DNA of 64,000 nt from Rhodocyclales bacterium (GTDB lineage: Bacteria > Pseudomonadota > Gammaproteobacteria > Burkholderiales > Rhodocyclaceae), in contig JACPEH010000013.1 of the NCBI GenBank assembly GCA_016183655.1, positions 1 to 64,000 of the forward strand. The letters are read 5' to 3'. Of this stretch, positions 52,247 to 60,023 are shown one piece after another. Made by a program: the position numbers and the translations under genes. Every line of letters begins with the position of its first letter. The stretch's first letter is position 1. Below the pieces are notes generated by a model, which had not been told where the DNA came from, ran no database searches, and saw only the letters and a program-made list of their open reading frames with translations.

Positions 52247-52318
52247 CCCGGCCGCCGGCACGCCCCGGCGCCCGTTCCGCGCACCACCCGCAACCGCCCT
52301 GTCACGAAAGCACCAGCC

Positions 52319-52672
52319 ATGAAGACCAAGGAAATCGAACGCTTCGGCACCACCCGCCGCTACTCCGACGTCGTCGCCCACGGCGACACCGTCTATCTCG
52401 TCGAAGTCCCGGAAACCCTCACCGCCGACATCGCCGCGCAGACCCGCGAGGTGCTGGCCAGCATCGAGCGCCTGCTGGCCAAGGCCGGCAGCGACAAGAC
52501 CCGCCTCCTGATGGTCACCATCTACCTCAGCGACATGCGCGAATACGCGGCAATGAACGAAGTCTGGGACGCCTGGGTGCCGGACGGCACCGCCCCCGTC
52601 CGCGCCTGCGTCGAAGCGCGGCTGGCAAACCCCGGCTACCGGGTGGAGATGGTGGTCACCGCGGCGCGCTGA
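52319..52672 (+). CDS. RidA (YjgF) family protein
   Basis: The 117-residue protein has the RidA fold motifs (EVLASIERLLAKAGSDKTRLL, VTIYLSDM, VRACVEARLANPGYRVEM), including the Arg that binds the imine substrate. RidA proteins remove reactive enamine/imine intermediates. It is one of three members within 6 kb. Confidence 0.9.
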   Translation: MKTKEIERFGTTRRYSDVVAHGDTVYLVEVPETLTADIAAQTREVLASIERLLAKAGSDKTRLLMVTIYLSDMREYAAMNEVWDAWVPDGTAPVRACVEARLANPGYRVEMVVTAAR

Positions 52673-52786
52673 CGCGCGGCCAAGCGCTCCAGCGCGGAAA
52701 AATCCACATGCTATGCTGTTAAAACGTTCCGGAGCCTTGCAGGACGGGACGCCGGAGCGGGGAGCACTCTTCCGAAAGGCGAAGCC

Positions 52787-53077
52787 ATGAGACCGTCCGA
52801 AGCGCTGCGCACCAATCGCGACGCCATCCGCCGCATCGTCGAGGCGCATCGCGCCTGCAATCCGCGCGTCTTCGGCTCGGTAATCCACGGCAACGACACC
52901 GATGACAGCGACCTCGACCTCCTGATCGACCCCTCGTCGGACACGACGCTGTTCGACATCGGCGCAATCCGCCAAGAACTGCTGCAACTGCTCGGCGTCC
53001 CGGTCGACGTCGTCACCCCCGGCGCCTTGCCGGAAAGCTTCCGCGAGCGCGTGCTGTCCGAAGCCCGGCCGCTGTGA
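52787..53077 (+). CDS. minimal nucleotidyltransferase (MntA-type antitoxin)
   Basis: The 96-residue protein has the nucleotidyltransferase signature GSVIHGNDTDDSDLDLLI, with the GS and DxD residues intact, and a C-terminal V-D-V-V-T-P. Such MNT proteins are antitoxins that modify HEPN partners encoded just downstream. Here the next frame begins with a GTGA overlap, as expected for a partner, but stops after 18 codons, so the HEPN gene seems lost. Confidence 0.85.
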   Translation: MRPSEALRTNRDAIRRIVEAHRACNPRVFGSVIHGNDTDDSDLDLLIDPSSDTTLFDIGAIRQELLQLLGVPVDVVTPGALPESFRERVLSEARPL

Positions 53078-53130
53078 GCCGGGAGGCGGTGCTCCGACGC
53101 GGATTGCCGGGCAGGTACGCGGCGCAATAG
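53074..53130 (+). pseudogene. possible remnant of a HEPN partner gene
   Basis: A GTG overlapping the MNT stop opens a frame reading MSREAVLRRG and ending in TAG after 18 codons. Many HEPN partners begin in this way (MSR plus a few residues before L). The rest of a HEPN domain is not seen, and a MITE-like element begins 28 bases later. The call rests on position and a short resemblance only. Confidence 0.35.
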
Positions 53131-53157
53131 GTCCTCCACCACCTCGCCAGGAAATGA

Positions 53158-53366
53158 CTAGTAGCCAGTCATATTGGAACGGATGGATAGGTTCGTCATT
53201 CCGGCCCTTCGGCAAGCTCAGGGCAGGCCGGGCTACGCCCGCGCCGGAATCCAGGAAAAACCCGCAAAAACTTGCCCTGCCACGTACGAGCCTACCACCT
53301 GGATTCCGGGTCAAGCCCGGAATGACGGGGGTTACATCAACCGGATTCGAGTTGACTGACTACTAG
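53158..53366. mobile_element. MITE-like element, copy 2 (209 bp)
   Basis: Ends CTAGTAGCCAGTCA and TGACTGACTACTAG match copy 1 at 35489-35670, inverted. It is longer because a sequence CCCTTCGGCAAGCTCAGGGC is inserted in the left internal arm. Subterminal stretches (TTGGAACGGATGGAT and its partner in copy 1) confirm the relation. Confidence 0.85.
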
Positions 53367-53395
53367 CGCAGTGTTGCATGCGATCTTGCCCGTTA

Positions 53396-53493
53396 AACCT
53401 AGAAACCGCAGTTGGCGCCCGTTCATGGTTCGAGCAGCCTGTCCCGAGCTTGTCGAAGGGGGCTTGGCCGCGTCCAACTGCGGAAAACAGGTT
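53396..53493. repeat. second small inverted-repeat element carrying the GAGCTTGTCGAAGG repeat
   Basis: Imperfect 20-base arms (ending CGCAGTTGG at the left, starting CCAACTGCG at the right) enclose CCTGTCCCGAGCTTGTCGAA. The inner repeat is related, in the opposite direction, to the insertion in MITE copy 2 (near 53205-53228). It lies between the MITE and the OsmC gene and encodes no credible protein. Confidence 0.55.
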
Positions 53494-53594
53494 AAATCCA
53501 TGAAAGCATTGACGCTGCTCTTCGCTGCTTGCGCGACGATTAGCGCCATACGCCAACGTTACCTCTCACCAATCACCCCGAAGGACTCCCGACC

Positions 53595-54110
53595 ATGAAC
53601 CCCGAAGACATCCGCGCCCTCCAGGCGCCGCTCAAGGACCGTTACCGTGAAACCCCGGAGGCGGCGCTGATCACGCTGCGCGCCCAGGGCCGGCTCGGCG
53701 AAGGCGTCAGCTGCCGGATCGAGACCGGCAAGGCACTGGTCGAGGCCGGGCTGCACCCGGCCACCGGCGGCAGCGGGCAGGCGGCGTGCTCCGGCGACAT
53801 GCTGCTCGAAGCGCTGGTCGCCTGCGCCGGCGTGACGCTGAACGCGGTGGCCACCGCGCTCGGCATCGAACTGCGCGACGCCACGCTGCAGGCCGAGGGC
53901 GACCTCGACTTCCGCGGCACGCTGGGGCTGGCGAAGGAGGTGCCGGTCGGCTTCCAGCACATCCGCCTGAACTTCACGCTCGACACCGACGCTTCGGAGG
54001 AACAACTGGCGACGCTGCTCAAGCTGACCGAGCGCTACTGCGTCGTCTACCAGACGCTGGCGCACCCGCCGGCGCTGGCCGTCAGCCGCAAGCTGGCCGG
54101 CCAGCGCTGA
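53595..54110 (+). CDS. OsmC family protein
   Basis: The 171-residue protein has the OsmC fold signature with two cysteines in the usual places (QAACSGDMLLEAL and TERYCVVYQTL), the pair that reduces organic hydroperoxides in Ohr/OsmC enzymes. It has no signal peptide. It is probably a thiol peroxidase or a related detoxifier. Confidence 0.9.
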   Translation: MNPEDIRALQAPLKDRYRETPEAALITLRAQGRLGEGVSCRIETGKALVEAGLHPATGGSGQAACSGDMLLEALVACAGVTLNAVATALGIELRDATLQAEGDLDFRGTLGLAKEVPVGFQHIRLNFTLDTDASEEQLATLLKLTERYCVVYQTLAHPPALAVSRKLAGQR

Positions 54111-54198
54111 GCAGCGGCGCGTTATCATTGCCCGACCGGCGCCGCACGCGCCGGCACAACAAGCAATTGCCCCCAACCCTCCCCGACCGAAAACCGAC

Positions 54199-54756
54199 AT
54201 GCCGCTTGCCCCCTACCTCGACACTTTCCCGGTCCTCGCCGAAGGCACCTACCTCCACGACTCGGCCACCGTCATCGGCGACGTAACGCTCGGCCGCGAC
54301 TGCTCGGTCTGGTGCAACACCGTGCTGCGCGGCGACGTCAATCGCATCGTCGTCGGCGACTGCAGCAACATCCAGGACTTCACCATGGGCCACGTCTCGC
54401 ACAAAAACGCGGCCAAGCCGGACGGCTCGCCGCTGCTCATCGGCAGCCACGTCACCATCGGCCATGCGGTGATCCTGCACGGCTGCACGATCGGCGACGA
54501 ATGCCTGATCGGCATGGGCTCGATCGTCATGGACGACGCCGTGATCGAGCCCCGCGTCATGCTCGGCGCCGGCAGCCTGGTGTCGCCGGGCAAGGTGCTG
54601 GAGAGCGGCCATCTCTACGTCGGCCGGCCGGCGGTGAAGGTGCGGCCGCTCACCGCCGACGAGATCGCCTACCTGAAGTATTCGGCCGAGCACTACGTGC
54701 GCGTGAAGAACAACCACCTCGCCAGCGCGCCCGGCCACGGCGCGCAGCCGCGCTGA
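54199..54756 (+). CDS. gamma-class carbonic anhydrase-like protein (YrdA type)
   Basis: The 185-residue protein is a left-handed beta helix made of hexapeptide repeats (VIGDVTLGRDCSVW, VLRGDVNRIVVGDCSNIQD) with the expected zinc histidines in TMGHVSHK and TIGHAVILHGC. The C-terminal helix follows at about 150-185. It may hydrate carbon dioxide, though many members are inactive. Confidence 0.92.
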   Translation: MPLAPYLDTFPVLAEGTYLHDSATVIGDVTLGRDCSVWCNTVLRGDVNRIVVGDCSNIQDFTMGHVSHKNAAKPDGSPLLIGSHVTIGHAVILHGCTIGDECLIGMGSIVMDDAVIEPRVMLGAGSLVSPGKVLESGHLYVGRPAVKVRPLTADEIAYLKYSAEHYVRVKNNHLASAPGHGAQPR

Positions 54757-54794
54757 TCCACCCCAGCGACAAGCCCCCGACAGAGAGAACCGCG

Positions 54795-55175
54795 ATGCCG
54801 ATCGTCACCCTCACCGTACGCAAGCCGAAGACCCCGGAATTCAAGCGGCAGGTCCTCGACGCCGTGCACGCCGCGCTGGTCGGCGTCGGCGTCAACGCCA
54901 ACGACCGCTTTCACCGCGTGCTCGAACTCGACGCCGCCGACTTCCACTACGACCCGACTTTCCCCGACGTGCGCACCGCCCGCGGCGACGATTTCGTGCT
55001 GATCGAAATCCTGCTCGGCACCGGGCGCAGCGTCCGCGTGAAGAAGCAGATCCTCGACGGCATCGTCGAGCGCCTGGCGGCGAGCGGCTTCGACCCGGAA
55101 AACCTGATGGTCTGCTTCCAGGACGTCCCCTGGGAAAACTGGTCGCCGGCCGGCGGACGCGTGCCGCATGCGTAG
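54795..55175 (+). CDS. tautomerase (MIF/4-OT superfamily) protein
   Basis: The 126-residue protein starts MPIVTLTV, so after Met removal Pro is the N-terminal catalytic base, as in this superfamily. Central IEILLGTGRSVRVKKQIL also fits. It follows the gamma-carbonic anhydrase gene by 38 bases and is probably co-transcribed. Confidence 0.85.
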   Translation: MPIVTLTVRKPKTPEFKRQVLDAVHAALVGVGVNANDRFHRVLELDAADFHYDPTFPDVRTARGDDFVLIEILLGTGRSVRVKKQILDGIVERLAASGFDPENLMVCFQDVPWENWSPAGGRVPHA

Positions 55176-55375
55176 CGCGGCGGCGCCGGCAAACTGTTAC
55201 CCCTCGCTCCCGGCACTTCTGTTGCCTGTGCGCCGGCGCCAGACGCGCTAATCTCCGCCACGCGGGGCCGACTTCGCCCGCCGGCCCGCGCACCACATCG
55301 GCAGATGCGGCCTTGCCGCGCGGCCGGATCGACCACCGCACAGACAGCGCGCCCGCCGCCGGGCAGAGGACCAGC

Positions 55376-55765
55376 ATGCCCATCGAAACCCTCACCCCGC
55401 CCGCCATGTTCGAGCCGATCGGCCCCTACAGCCACCTGAGCAAGGCAGGGCCGTTGCTCATGATTTCGGGAACGCCCGGCGTCGACCCGCGCTCGGGCGC
55501 GCTGGCCGGCCCCGACGCCTACCGCCAGTCGCGGCAGATCGTCCGCAACTTCCGCCTGCTGCTCGCGGAAGCGGGCGCGGAACTCAGCGACGTGATGCAT
55601 GTCAATGTCTTCCTGAAACGCGTCGAGGACTTCGCCGAAATGAACCGGGGATACGCCGAGGAATTCGGCGCGCACGCGCCGGCGCGGACGGTGATCTGCG
55701 TCGCCGACCTGCCGAAGGCAGGCGCCCTGATGACGATGAACCTGACCGCGTTCGCCCGCTCGTAG
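55376..55765 (+). CDS. RidA (YjgF) family protein
   Basis: The 129-residue protein has IGPYSHLSKAGPLLMISGTPG at the N-terminus and A-R-T-V-I-C-V-A-D-L-P near the end, the RidA signature with its substrate-binding Arg. GAGGA precedes the ATG at 55376. It is the second of three RidA proteins in the region. Confidence 0.92.
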   Translation: MPIETLTPPAMFEPIGPYSHLSKAGPLLMISGTPGVDPRSGALAGPDAYRQSRQIVRNFRLLLAEAGAELSDVMHVNVFLKRVEDFAEMNRGYAEEFGAHAPARTVICVADLPKAGALMTMNLTAFARS

Positions 55766-55816
55766 CGTGGCGGCGGCGCACCGCCCCACCCTTAGCGCAC
55801 AACCAAGGAGAACAAC

Positions 55817-56122
55817 GTGACCAAAGGCTACTGGATTGCCCGCGTCGACATCGCCGACATGGAGAAGTACAAGGAATACATCGCAGCCAACGCCGCCGCC
55901 TTCAGCAAATACGGCGCGCGCTTCCTGGTCCGTTCCGGCGCCTCCGAGACCCCGGAGGGAACGAGCCGCGCGCGCAACGTCGTGATCGAATTCCCGTCGT
56001 ACCGGGCGGCGCTGGACTGCTGGCATTCGCCCGAGTACCAGCGGGCGATCGAATTGCGGCGGCCCGTGTCCACCATCGACCTCGTCATCATCGAAGGCTA
56101 CGACGGCCCGCAGCCGGCGTGA
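55817..56122 (+). CDS. DUF1330 protein
   Basis: The 101-residue protein (GTG start, AAGGAG upstream) has the dimeric ferredoxin-like DUF1330 pattern: YWIARVDIADMEKYKEYI, RFLVRSG and an S-P-E-Y near the end. Function is unknown. Its stop overlaps the next GTG start (GTGA). Confidence 0.9.
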   Translation: MTKGYWIARVDIADMEKYKEYIAANAAAFSKYGARFLVRSGASETPEGTSRARNVVIEFPSYRAALDCWHSPEYQRAIELRRPVSTIDLVIIEGYDGPQPA

Positions 56123-56688
56123 GCGCAAGCCGCAGATCCCAAGGCGCGAGCGCTGCGGCTGCCGCCCCGCCCGGCTGCATGACGCCCACCCGCACCGGGA
56201 GCGGCGGCGCCATCCGCGAGGCGGTCTTCCCGCAGGACACCGAGCGCCTCGTCGCGCTGATCCGCGAGTACGTCGCCTGGCTCGACATGGACCTCTCCTA
56301 CCGCGGCTTCGACGCCGAGATGGCCGCCTTCGAGCGGCTGTTCACGCTGCCCTCGGGGATGTTCTTCCTCGCCGAGGCGGGCGGCGAGCTGGCCGGCTGC
56401 GCCGGACTCCTGCGCCACTCCGCGGCGGAAGCCGAAGTGAAGCGCCTCTACGTGCGCCCGCGCTTTCGCGGCCACGCGCTCGGCGAGCGGCTGGTCGCCG
56501 CCGTTGTCGGCCAGGCGGCCGCGCTCGGCTGCCGCCGGCTGATCCTCGACGCGGTGCCGCAGACCACGTTCGCGCAGCGGCTCTACGAACGGCTCGGCTT
56601 CACCGAGACGCCCCCCTACTACGACCAGCCGGTACCGGGCACGCGTTTCTTCGCGCTGGCGCTCGACGGCGCCGGCAGCCAAGGATGA
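56119..56688 (+). CDS. GNAT-family acetyltransferase
   Basis: The 189-residue protein has the acetyl-CoA binding segment VKRLYVRPRFRGHALGERL and the C-terminal LYERLGFTETPPYYDQP of GNAT enzymes. The GTG at 56119 overlaps the DUF1330 stop; an ATG at 56179 is possible and would remove an Ala-rich lead of 20 residues. The substrate is unknown. Confidence 0.88.
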   Translation: MSASRRSQGASAAAAAPPGCMTPTRTGSGGAIREAVFPQDTERLVALIREYVAWLDMDLSYRGFDAEMAAFERLFTLPSGMFFLAEAGGELAGCAGLLRHSAAEAEVKRLYVRPRFRGHALGERLVAAVVGQAAALGCRRLILDAVPQTTFAQRLYERLGFTETPPYYDQPVPGTRFFALALDGAGSQG

Positions 56689-56692
56689 AGTG

Positions 56693-57097
56693 ATGCTCGT
56701 ACTCGACCACGTCTCGATTTCCGTTCCCGACCTCGACGCCGCCCGCCCGTTCTACGACGCGGTAATGACCGCGCTCGGCGTGGCGAAGGTCTACGACCGC
56801 CCGGACGCGCTCGGCTACGGCGTGCGCTGCACCGCCGTCGAGGACTTCCACTCCTGCCTGGCGGTCTACCAGTCGGCGGCCGCCAACCTCGACGCGAAGC
56901 GGCACTGGTGCTTCAAGGCAACGACCCGCGCCCAGGTGCGCGCGTTCCACGCCGCCGGCCTCGCCCACGGCGGCCGCGACGACGGCGAACCGGGGCTGCG
57001 CCCGCACTACCACGCGCACTACTACGGCGCCTTCCTGCTCGACCCCGGCGGCAACCGCGTCGAAGCGGTCTGCCACCGCGCCGGCGAGGAAGACTGA
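56693..57097 (+). CDS. VOC superfamily (glyoxalase-like) protein
   Basis: The 134-residue protein has the two beta-alpha-beta modules of the VOC fold (LDHVSISVPDLDAARPFYD and HYHAHYYGAFLLDPGGNRVEAVCH), with His and Glu residues that could bind a metal. It is likely a lyase or dioxygenase relative; the substrate is unknown. It follows the GNAT gene by a few bases. Confidence 0.9.
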   Translation: MLVLDHVSISVPDLDAARPFYDAVMTALGVAKVYDRPDALGYGVRCTAVEDFHSCLAVYQSAAANLDAKRHWCFKATTRAQVRAFHAAGLAHGGRDDGEPGLRPHYHAHYYGAFLLDPGGNRVEAVCHRAGEED

Positions 57098-57202
57098 GGC
57101 GGACGAAGTTCGCCACGAAGCCACCGGCAGTGTTCGCCGGCAACCCCCGGCGCCGCAAGCCAAGCGGCACCCGTCACGATTCCACGCAAACAGGAGAAGC
57201 CC

Positions 57203-57556
57203 TTGTCCCTCGCCGCCGACCTCGTCGTCCTGCTGATCGCCCTGCTCCACGTCTACATCCTCGTCCTCGAGATGTTCCTCTGGGACAAGCCGCGCGGCCT
57301 CAAGGCCTTCGGCATCACGCCCGAGTTCGCCGCGCAGACCAGGGTGCTCGCCGCCAACCAGGGGCTGTACAACGGCTTTCTCGCCGCCGGCCTGCTATGG
57401 GGGCTATCCCTGGGTGCCGCCGGGCTGCCGGTGAAGACCTTCTTCCTGCTCTGCGTGCTGGCCGCCGGCCTCTACGGCGCGGCCACCGCGAACCGGCGCA
57501 TCCTGTTCATCCAGGCGCTGCCGGCGGCGGTCGGCCTGGCCTTGCTCGCGTTCTGA
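57203..57556 (+). CDS. DUF1304 membrane protein
   Basis: The 117-residue protein (TTG start, AGGAG upstream) has four membrane helices and the family motifs HVYILVLEMFLWDKPRG and NQGLYNGFLAAGL. Function is unknown. Confidence 0.92.
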   Translation: MSLAADLVVLLIALLHVYILVLEMFLWDKPRGLKAFGITPEFAAQTRVLAANQGLYNGFLAAGLLWGLSLGAAGLPVKTFFLLCVLAAGLYGAATANRRILFIQALPAAVGLALLAF

Positions 57557-57613
57557 AAAGCGACACCGCCGCCTTTTTCCGAGATCAACCGCCGCTCCGC
57601 GAAAGGAAAAACC

Positions 57614-58111
57614 TTGTCCCGATACCACCTGGCCCAAATGAACATCGCGACGATGAAGGCATCGCTCGAATCGCCGTTGATGGCGGACTTCGTCGCCAAC
57701 CTCGAACGCATCAACGCGCTGGCGGAACAATCCCCCGGCTTCGTCTGGCGCCTCCAGGACGAAGCGGGCGACGCCACCGCCATTCGCCCGTTCGGCGAAC
57801 AGGTGCTGGTCAACCTGTCGGTGTGGCACGACGTCGCCTCGCTGCACGGCTACGCCTTCCGCTCCGCCCACGTCGAGCTGATGCGGCGGCGCCGCGAGTG
57901 GTTCGCGCCGATGCCGGAGGCCTACGCGGCGCTGTGGTGGGTGCCGGCGGGCCACCGGCCGACCCTCGCTGAAGCTGCCGAGCGCCTCGCCCACCTGCGC
58001 GCCCACGGCACGACGCCGTTCGCCTTCACCTTCCGCGACGCCTTCCCGGCGCCGGACGCCGCGCCGACCGAGCCGGCCGGCGAGTTCGCCGACGTCTGCC
58101 CGGAGGCGTGA
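57614..58111 (+). CDS. DUF3291 protein
   Basis: The 165-residue protein (TTG start with AAAGGAAA ahead) has the DUF3291 signatures HLAQMNIATMKASL, SPGFVWRLQDE, LVNLSVW and WWVPAGHRPTLAEA. It resembles small monooxygenase-like folds; function unknown. Confidence 0.9.
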   Translation: MSRYHLAQMNIATMKASLESPLMADFVANLERINALAEQSPGFVWRLQDEAGDATAIRPFGEQVLVNLSVWHDVASLHGYAFRSAHVELMRRRREWFAPMPEAYAALWWVPAGHRPTLAEAAERLAHLRAHGTTPFAFTFRDAFPAPDAAPTEPAGEFADVCPEA

Positions 58112-58175
58112 AGGCCGCGGGAACCCGGCCCGTTTTTGCTCTTTCGCCCATCACCAATTTCAGGAGTCACTACAA

Positions 58176-58646
58176 ATGTCCTGCGACGCCAGATTCAGCG
58201 AGGAAGCAGCCGCACTGGGCTACAGCTTCGACGGCGAGATCAAGATCGGCGGCAACTACACCCCCTTGATTCGCGACGGCAACCACATTCATGTCAGCGG
58301 CCAGATTCCGCGGGTCGGCAATGAAGTCGTCGTCACCGGCGCCGCCGGCGACGACACCGACCTCGCCCGCGCCCGGCTCGGCGCGCAGATCTGCGTCATG
58401 CGCGCACTCGCGCTCCTGCAGCGCTCGCTCGGCAGTCTGGAGCGGGTGAAGGCGATCCCCAGCATTTCCGTTTTCGTGCAATCGGCACGCCACTTCACGC
58501 AGCAGAGCGAGGTCGCCGACGGCGCCTCCGAGCTGCTGTACAAGATCCTCGGCCCGGCCGGGGCGCACACGCGCACCTCGGTGGGTGCGTTCCAGCTCCC
58601 CAAGAACGCGACCGTCGAGCTCTCCTTGCAGGCCACCGTCGAGTGA
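58176..58646 (+). CDS. RidA (YjgF) family protein
   Basis: The 156-residue protein has HVSGQIPRVGNEVVVTG and a C-terminal GAHTRTSVGAFQLPKNATVEL, the RidA layout with substrate-binding Arg. It is the last chromosomal gene before the integron cassette region and the third RidA in 6 kb. Confidence 0.9.
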   Translation: MSCDARFSEEAAALGYSFDGEIKIGGNYTPLIRDGNHIHVSGQIPRVGNEVVVTGAAGDDTDLARARLGAQICVMRALALLQRSLGSLERVKAIPSISVFVQSARHFTQQSEVADGASELLYKILGPAGAHTRTSVGAFQLPKNATVELSLQATVE

Positions 58647-58903
58647 GGCTGAGAGCGGAAGCCGAGGCGATTCACGCATTCCCCGTGACCTGCCAGGCGC
58701 TGCTCCGGTAAACTTGGCCGGAAAATTACGGCAGCGCATGCCCGGCTGCGCGTGGGCGACCGGAACTTCGCCACTATTTCGCAGCAGCAGGGCGTCGCAG
58801 AAAATATCCACCGATGGCAATCACGACATATCCATTATTGGAAAGGAATATCCATAGCTGGCAACAAATGGCTACTTATGGACATGTTCGAATGCCGTCT
58901 ACT
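58647..58903. other. AT-richer gap before the cassette array, with three ATATCCA repeats
   Basis: No gene is seen. Three direct copies of ATATCCA lie at 58804, 58828 and 58848. The base composition drops relative to the surrounding genes, marking the edge of the integron-derived region. Confidence 0.5.
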
Positions 58904-58907
58904 TCTG

Positions 58908-59323
58908 GTTAGCCTGCGAAACCCGGTCATGCTCATGGCAACTCATCAACCATCCAACGTTTACAGCCAATTCCGCGGCCGCACGGGTGCTGTCGTTCAA
59001 TGGTTCGGGGGCCGCTCATCCGTAGTGGTTCCGCCGGTTTTTGGCATCGGCGCGCACTCTTCGCGTCAGTGGTTCGCATCTGTTCGCGCAACGCGGGAGC
59101 CTGAATCGCCGCTGATTCCGCGGCCTCGCCAAAGCAAAGGTTGTTGCGTTACCGCCGCAGTTCATTTCTCTGCCTTCGCCAAACGCTCGCTCACAGTTGC
59201 GCGCTTGCACCGTAGGTTGTCGTCATTTCCGCAGGGGTACACGGCTGGGCTAACATACCGGTCAAAATCGCTCCCTTCGGTCGCTTGGACGCGCCGCAAG
59301 CGGCGCGCCATTTACCTTGCACG
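58908..59323 (+). other. cassette-like segment without a recognisable gene
   Basis: The segment begins with a core-site sequence GTTAGCC (58908-58914) and ends at the core site of the first clear attC. It is about 415 bases long and holds no reading frame with a credible start and composition on either strand. It may be a gene-less or promoter-bearing cassette, or one whose gene has decayed. Confidence 0.45.
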
Positions 59324-59329
59324 TTAGAG
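59248..59329 (+). other. integron attC site A
   Basis: The site opens with GGCTAAC and closes with GTTAGAG, and its middle contains the folded core CGCTCCCTTCGGTCGCTTGG and the palindrome around CGCCGCAAGCGGCG. The middle is nearly identical to attC B, as expected for cassettes collected by one integron family. Confidence 0.82.
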
Positions 59330-59336
59330 ATCTCCC

Positions 59337-59942
59337 ATGTTTCGAACACTCTCCGCCATTATTACCTGCTTCATTCTTTGTGCTTGTTCATCAGCACTTG
59401 TTTTGGCTACGAGCGACCCCGGCCAAAAACTGAAAGACGCATATTCTTTGCTAGAGACACGCCCTATTCCTCGGGCCTTGCCCGCCGAGAAGTTAATACA
59501 GGAAGCGATTTCTGGCTTCGAGGAGCAAAAAGACCATTATGGTTTAGGGCTTGCACAGTTCATGTACGCGCAATTCGTGCAGTCGGAAAACTTTGACTGG
59601 CCTCAATTTAGAAAGCTGTACCCTGACACAGATACACGTGAACAACGCAATGCTCTGGCAAATACCTACTATGCCAATGCAGCTAAGAACTTTCACATTG
59701 CCGCAGCTGATCCAGCCCTTACACATGACGCCAGAAGCGGATATTTTTGGCGGGAATACTTAGCGCACATAGCTATGAGCAATCGGAGTGCTGCTTGTAA
59801 AGCGTTAAGCAACATGAAATCCGCGAACGACGAATTTCTAAAAGAAAAACCCAACGCCAAAATACATGTAAATCCCCCATATAAAACATTTGATGAGTTC
59901 ATGTTGCGCTCACGGGAAGCTTCAAATTGCAGAGACCTCTAA
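59337..59942 (+). CDS. hypothetical lipoprotein (integron cassette)
   Basis: The 201-residue protein begins with a lipoprotein signal (ITCFILCACSS) and continues as a mostly helical domain with no recognised family. Codon use is AT-richer than that of the chromosome. It is bounded by attC A and attC B, and its stop codon lies in attC B. Cassette genes of this kind are commonly of unknown function. Confidence 0.8.
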   Translation: MFRTLSAIITCFILCACSSALVLATSDPGQKLKDAYSLLETRPIPRALPAEKLIQEAISGFEEQKDHYGLGLAQFMYAQFVQSENFDWPQFRKLYPDTDTREQRNALANTYYANAAKNFHIAAADPALTHDARSGYFWREYLAHIAMSNRSAACKALSNMKSANDEFLKEKPNAKIHVNPPYKTFDEFMLRSREASNCRDL

Positions 59943-60017
59943 CACTTCGCTCAAAAGCGCTCCCTTCGGTCGCTTGGACGCGCCGCAAGCGGCGCGCCAT
60001 TTAGCTCCACGTTAGGC
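59937..60017 (+). other. integron attC site B
   Basis: CTCTAAC at the start and GTTAGGC at the end frame the same folded middle as attC A (CGCTCCCTTCGGTCGCTTGG and CGCCGCAAGCGGCG). The overlap with the upstream stop codon is normal for cassettes. Confidence 0.88.
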
Positions 60018-60023
60018 ATCCCA

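Noticed and set aside
53371-53598. 75-residue frame between the MITE copy and OsmC
   Set aside because: It runs through inverted repeats and the GAGCTTGTCGAAGG repeat. A start at 53500 gives a signal-peptide-like MKALTLLFAACA but ends soon after; at most a decayed gene start.
58752-59327. 191-residue open frame across the edge of the cassette array
   Set aside because: It crosses from the GC-rich gap through a cassette core site and into attC A, has no ribosome site and no recognisable domain.
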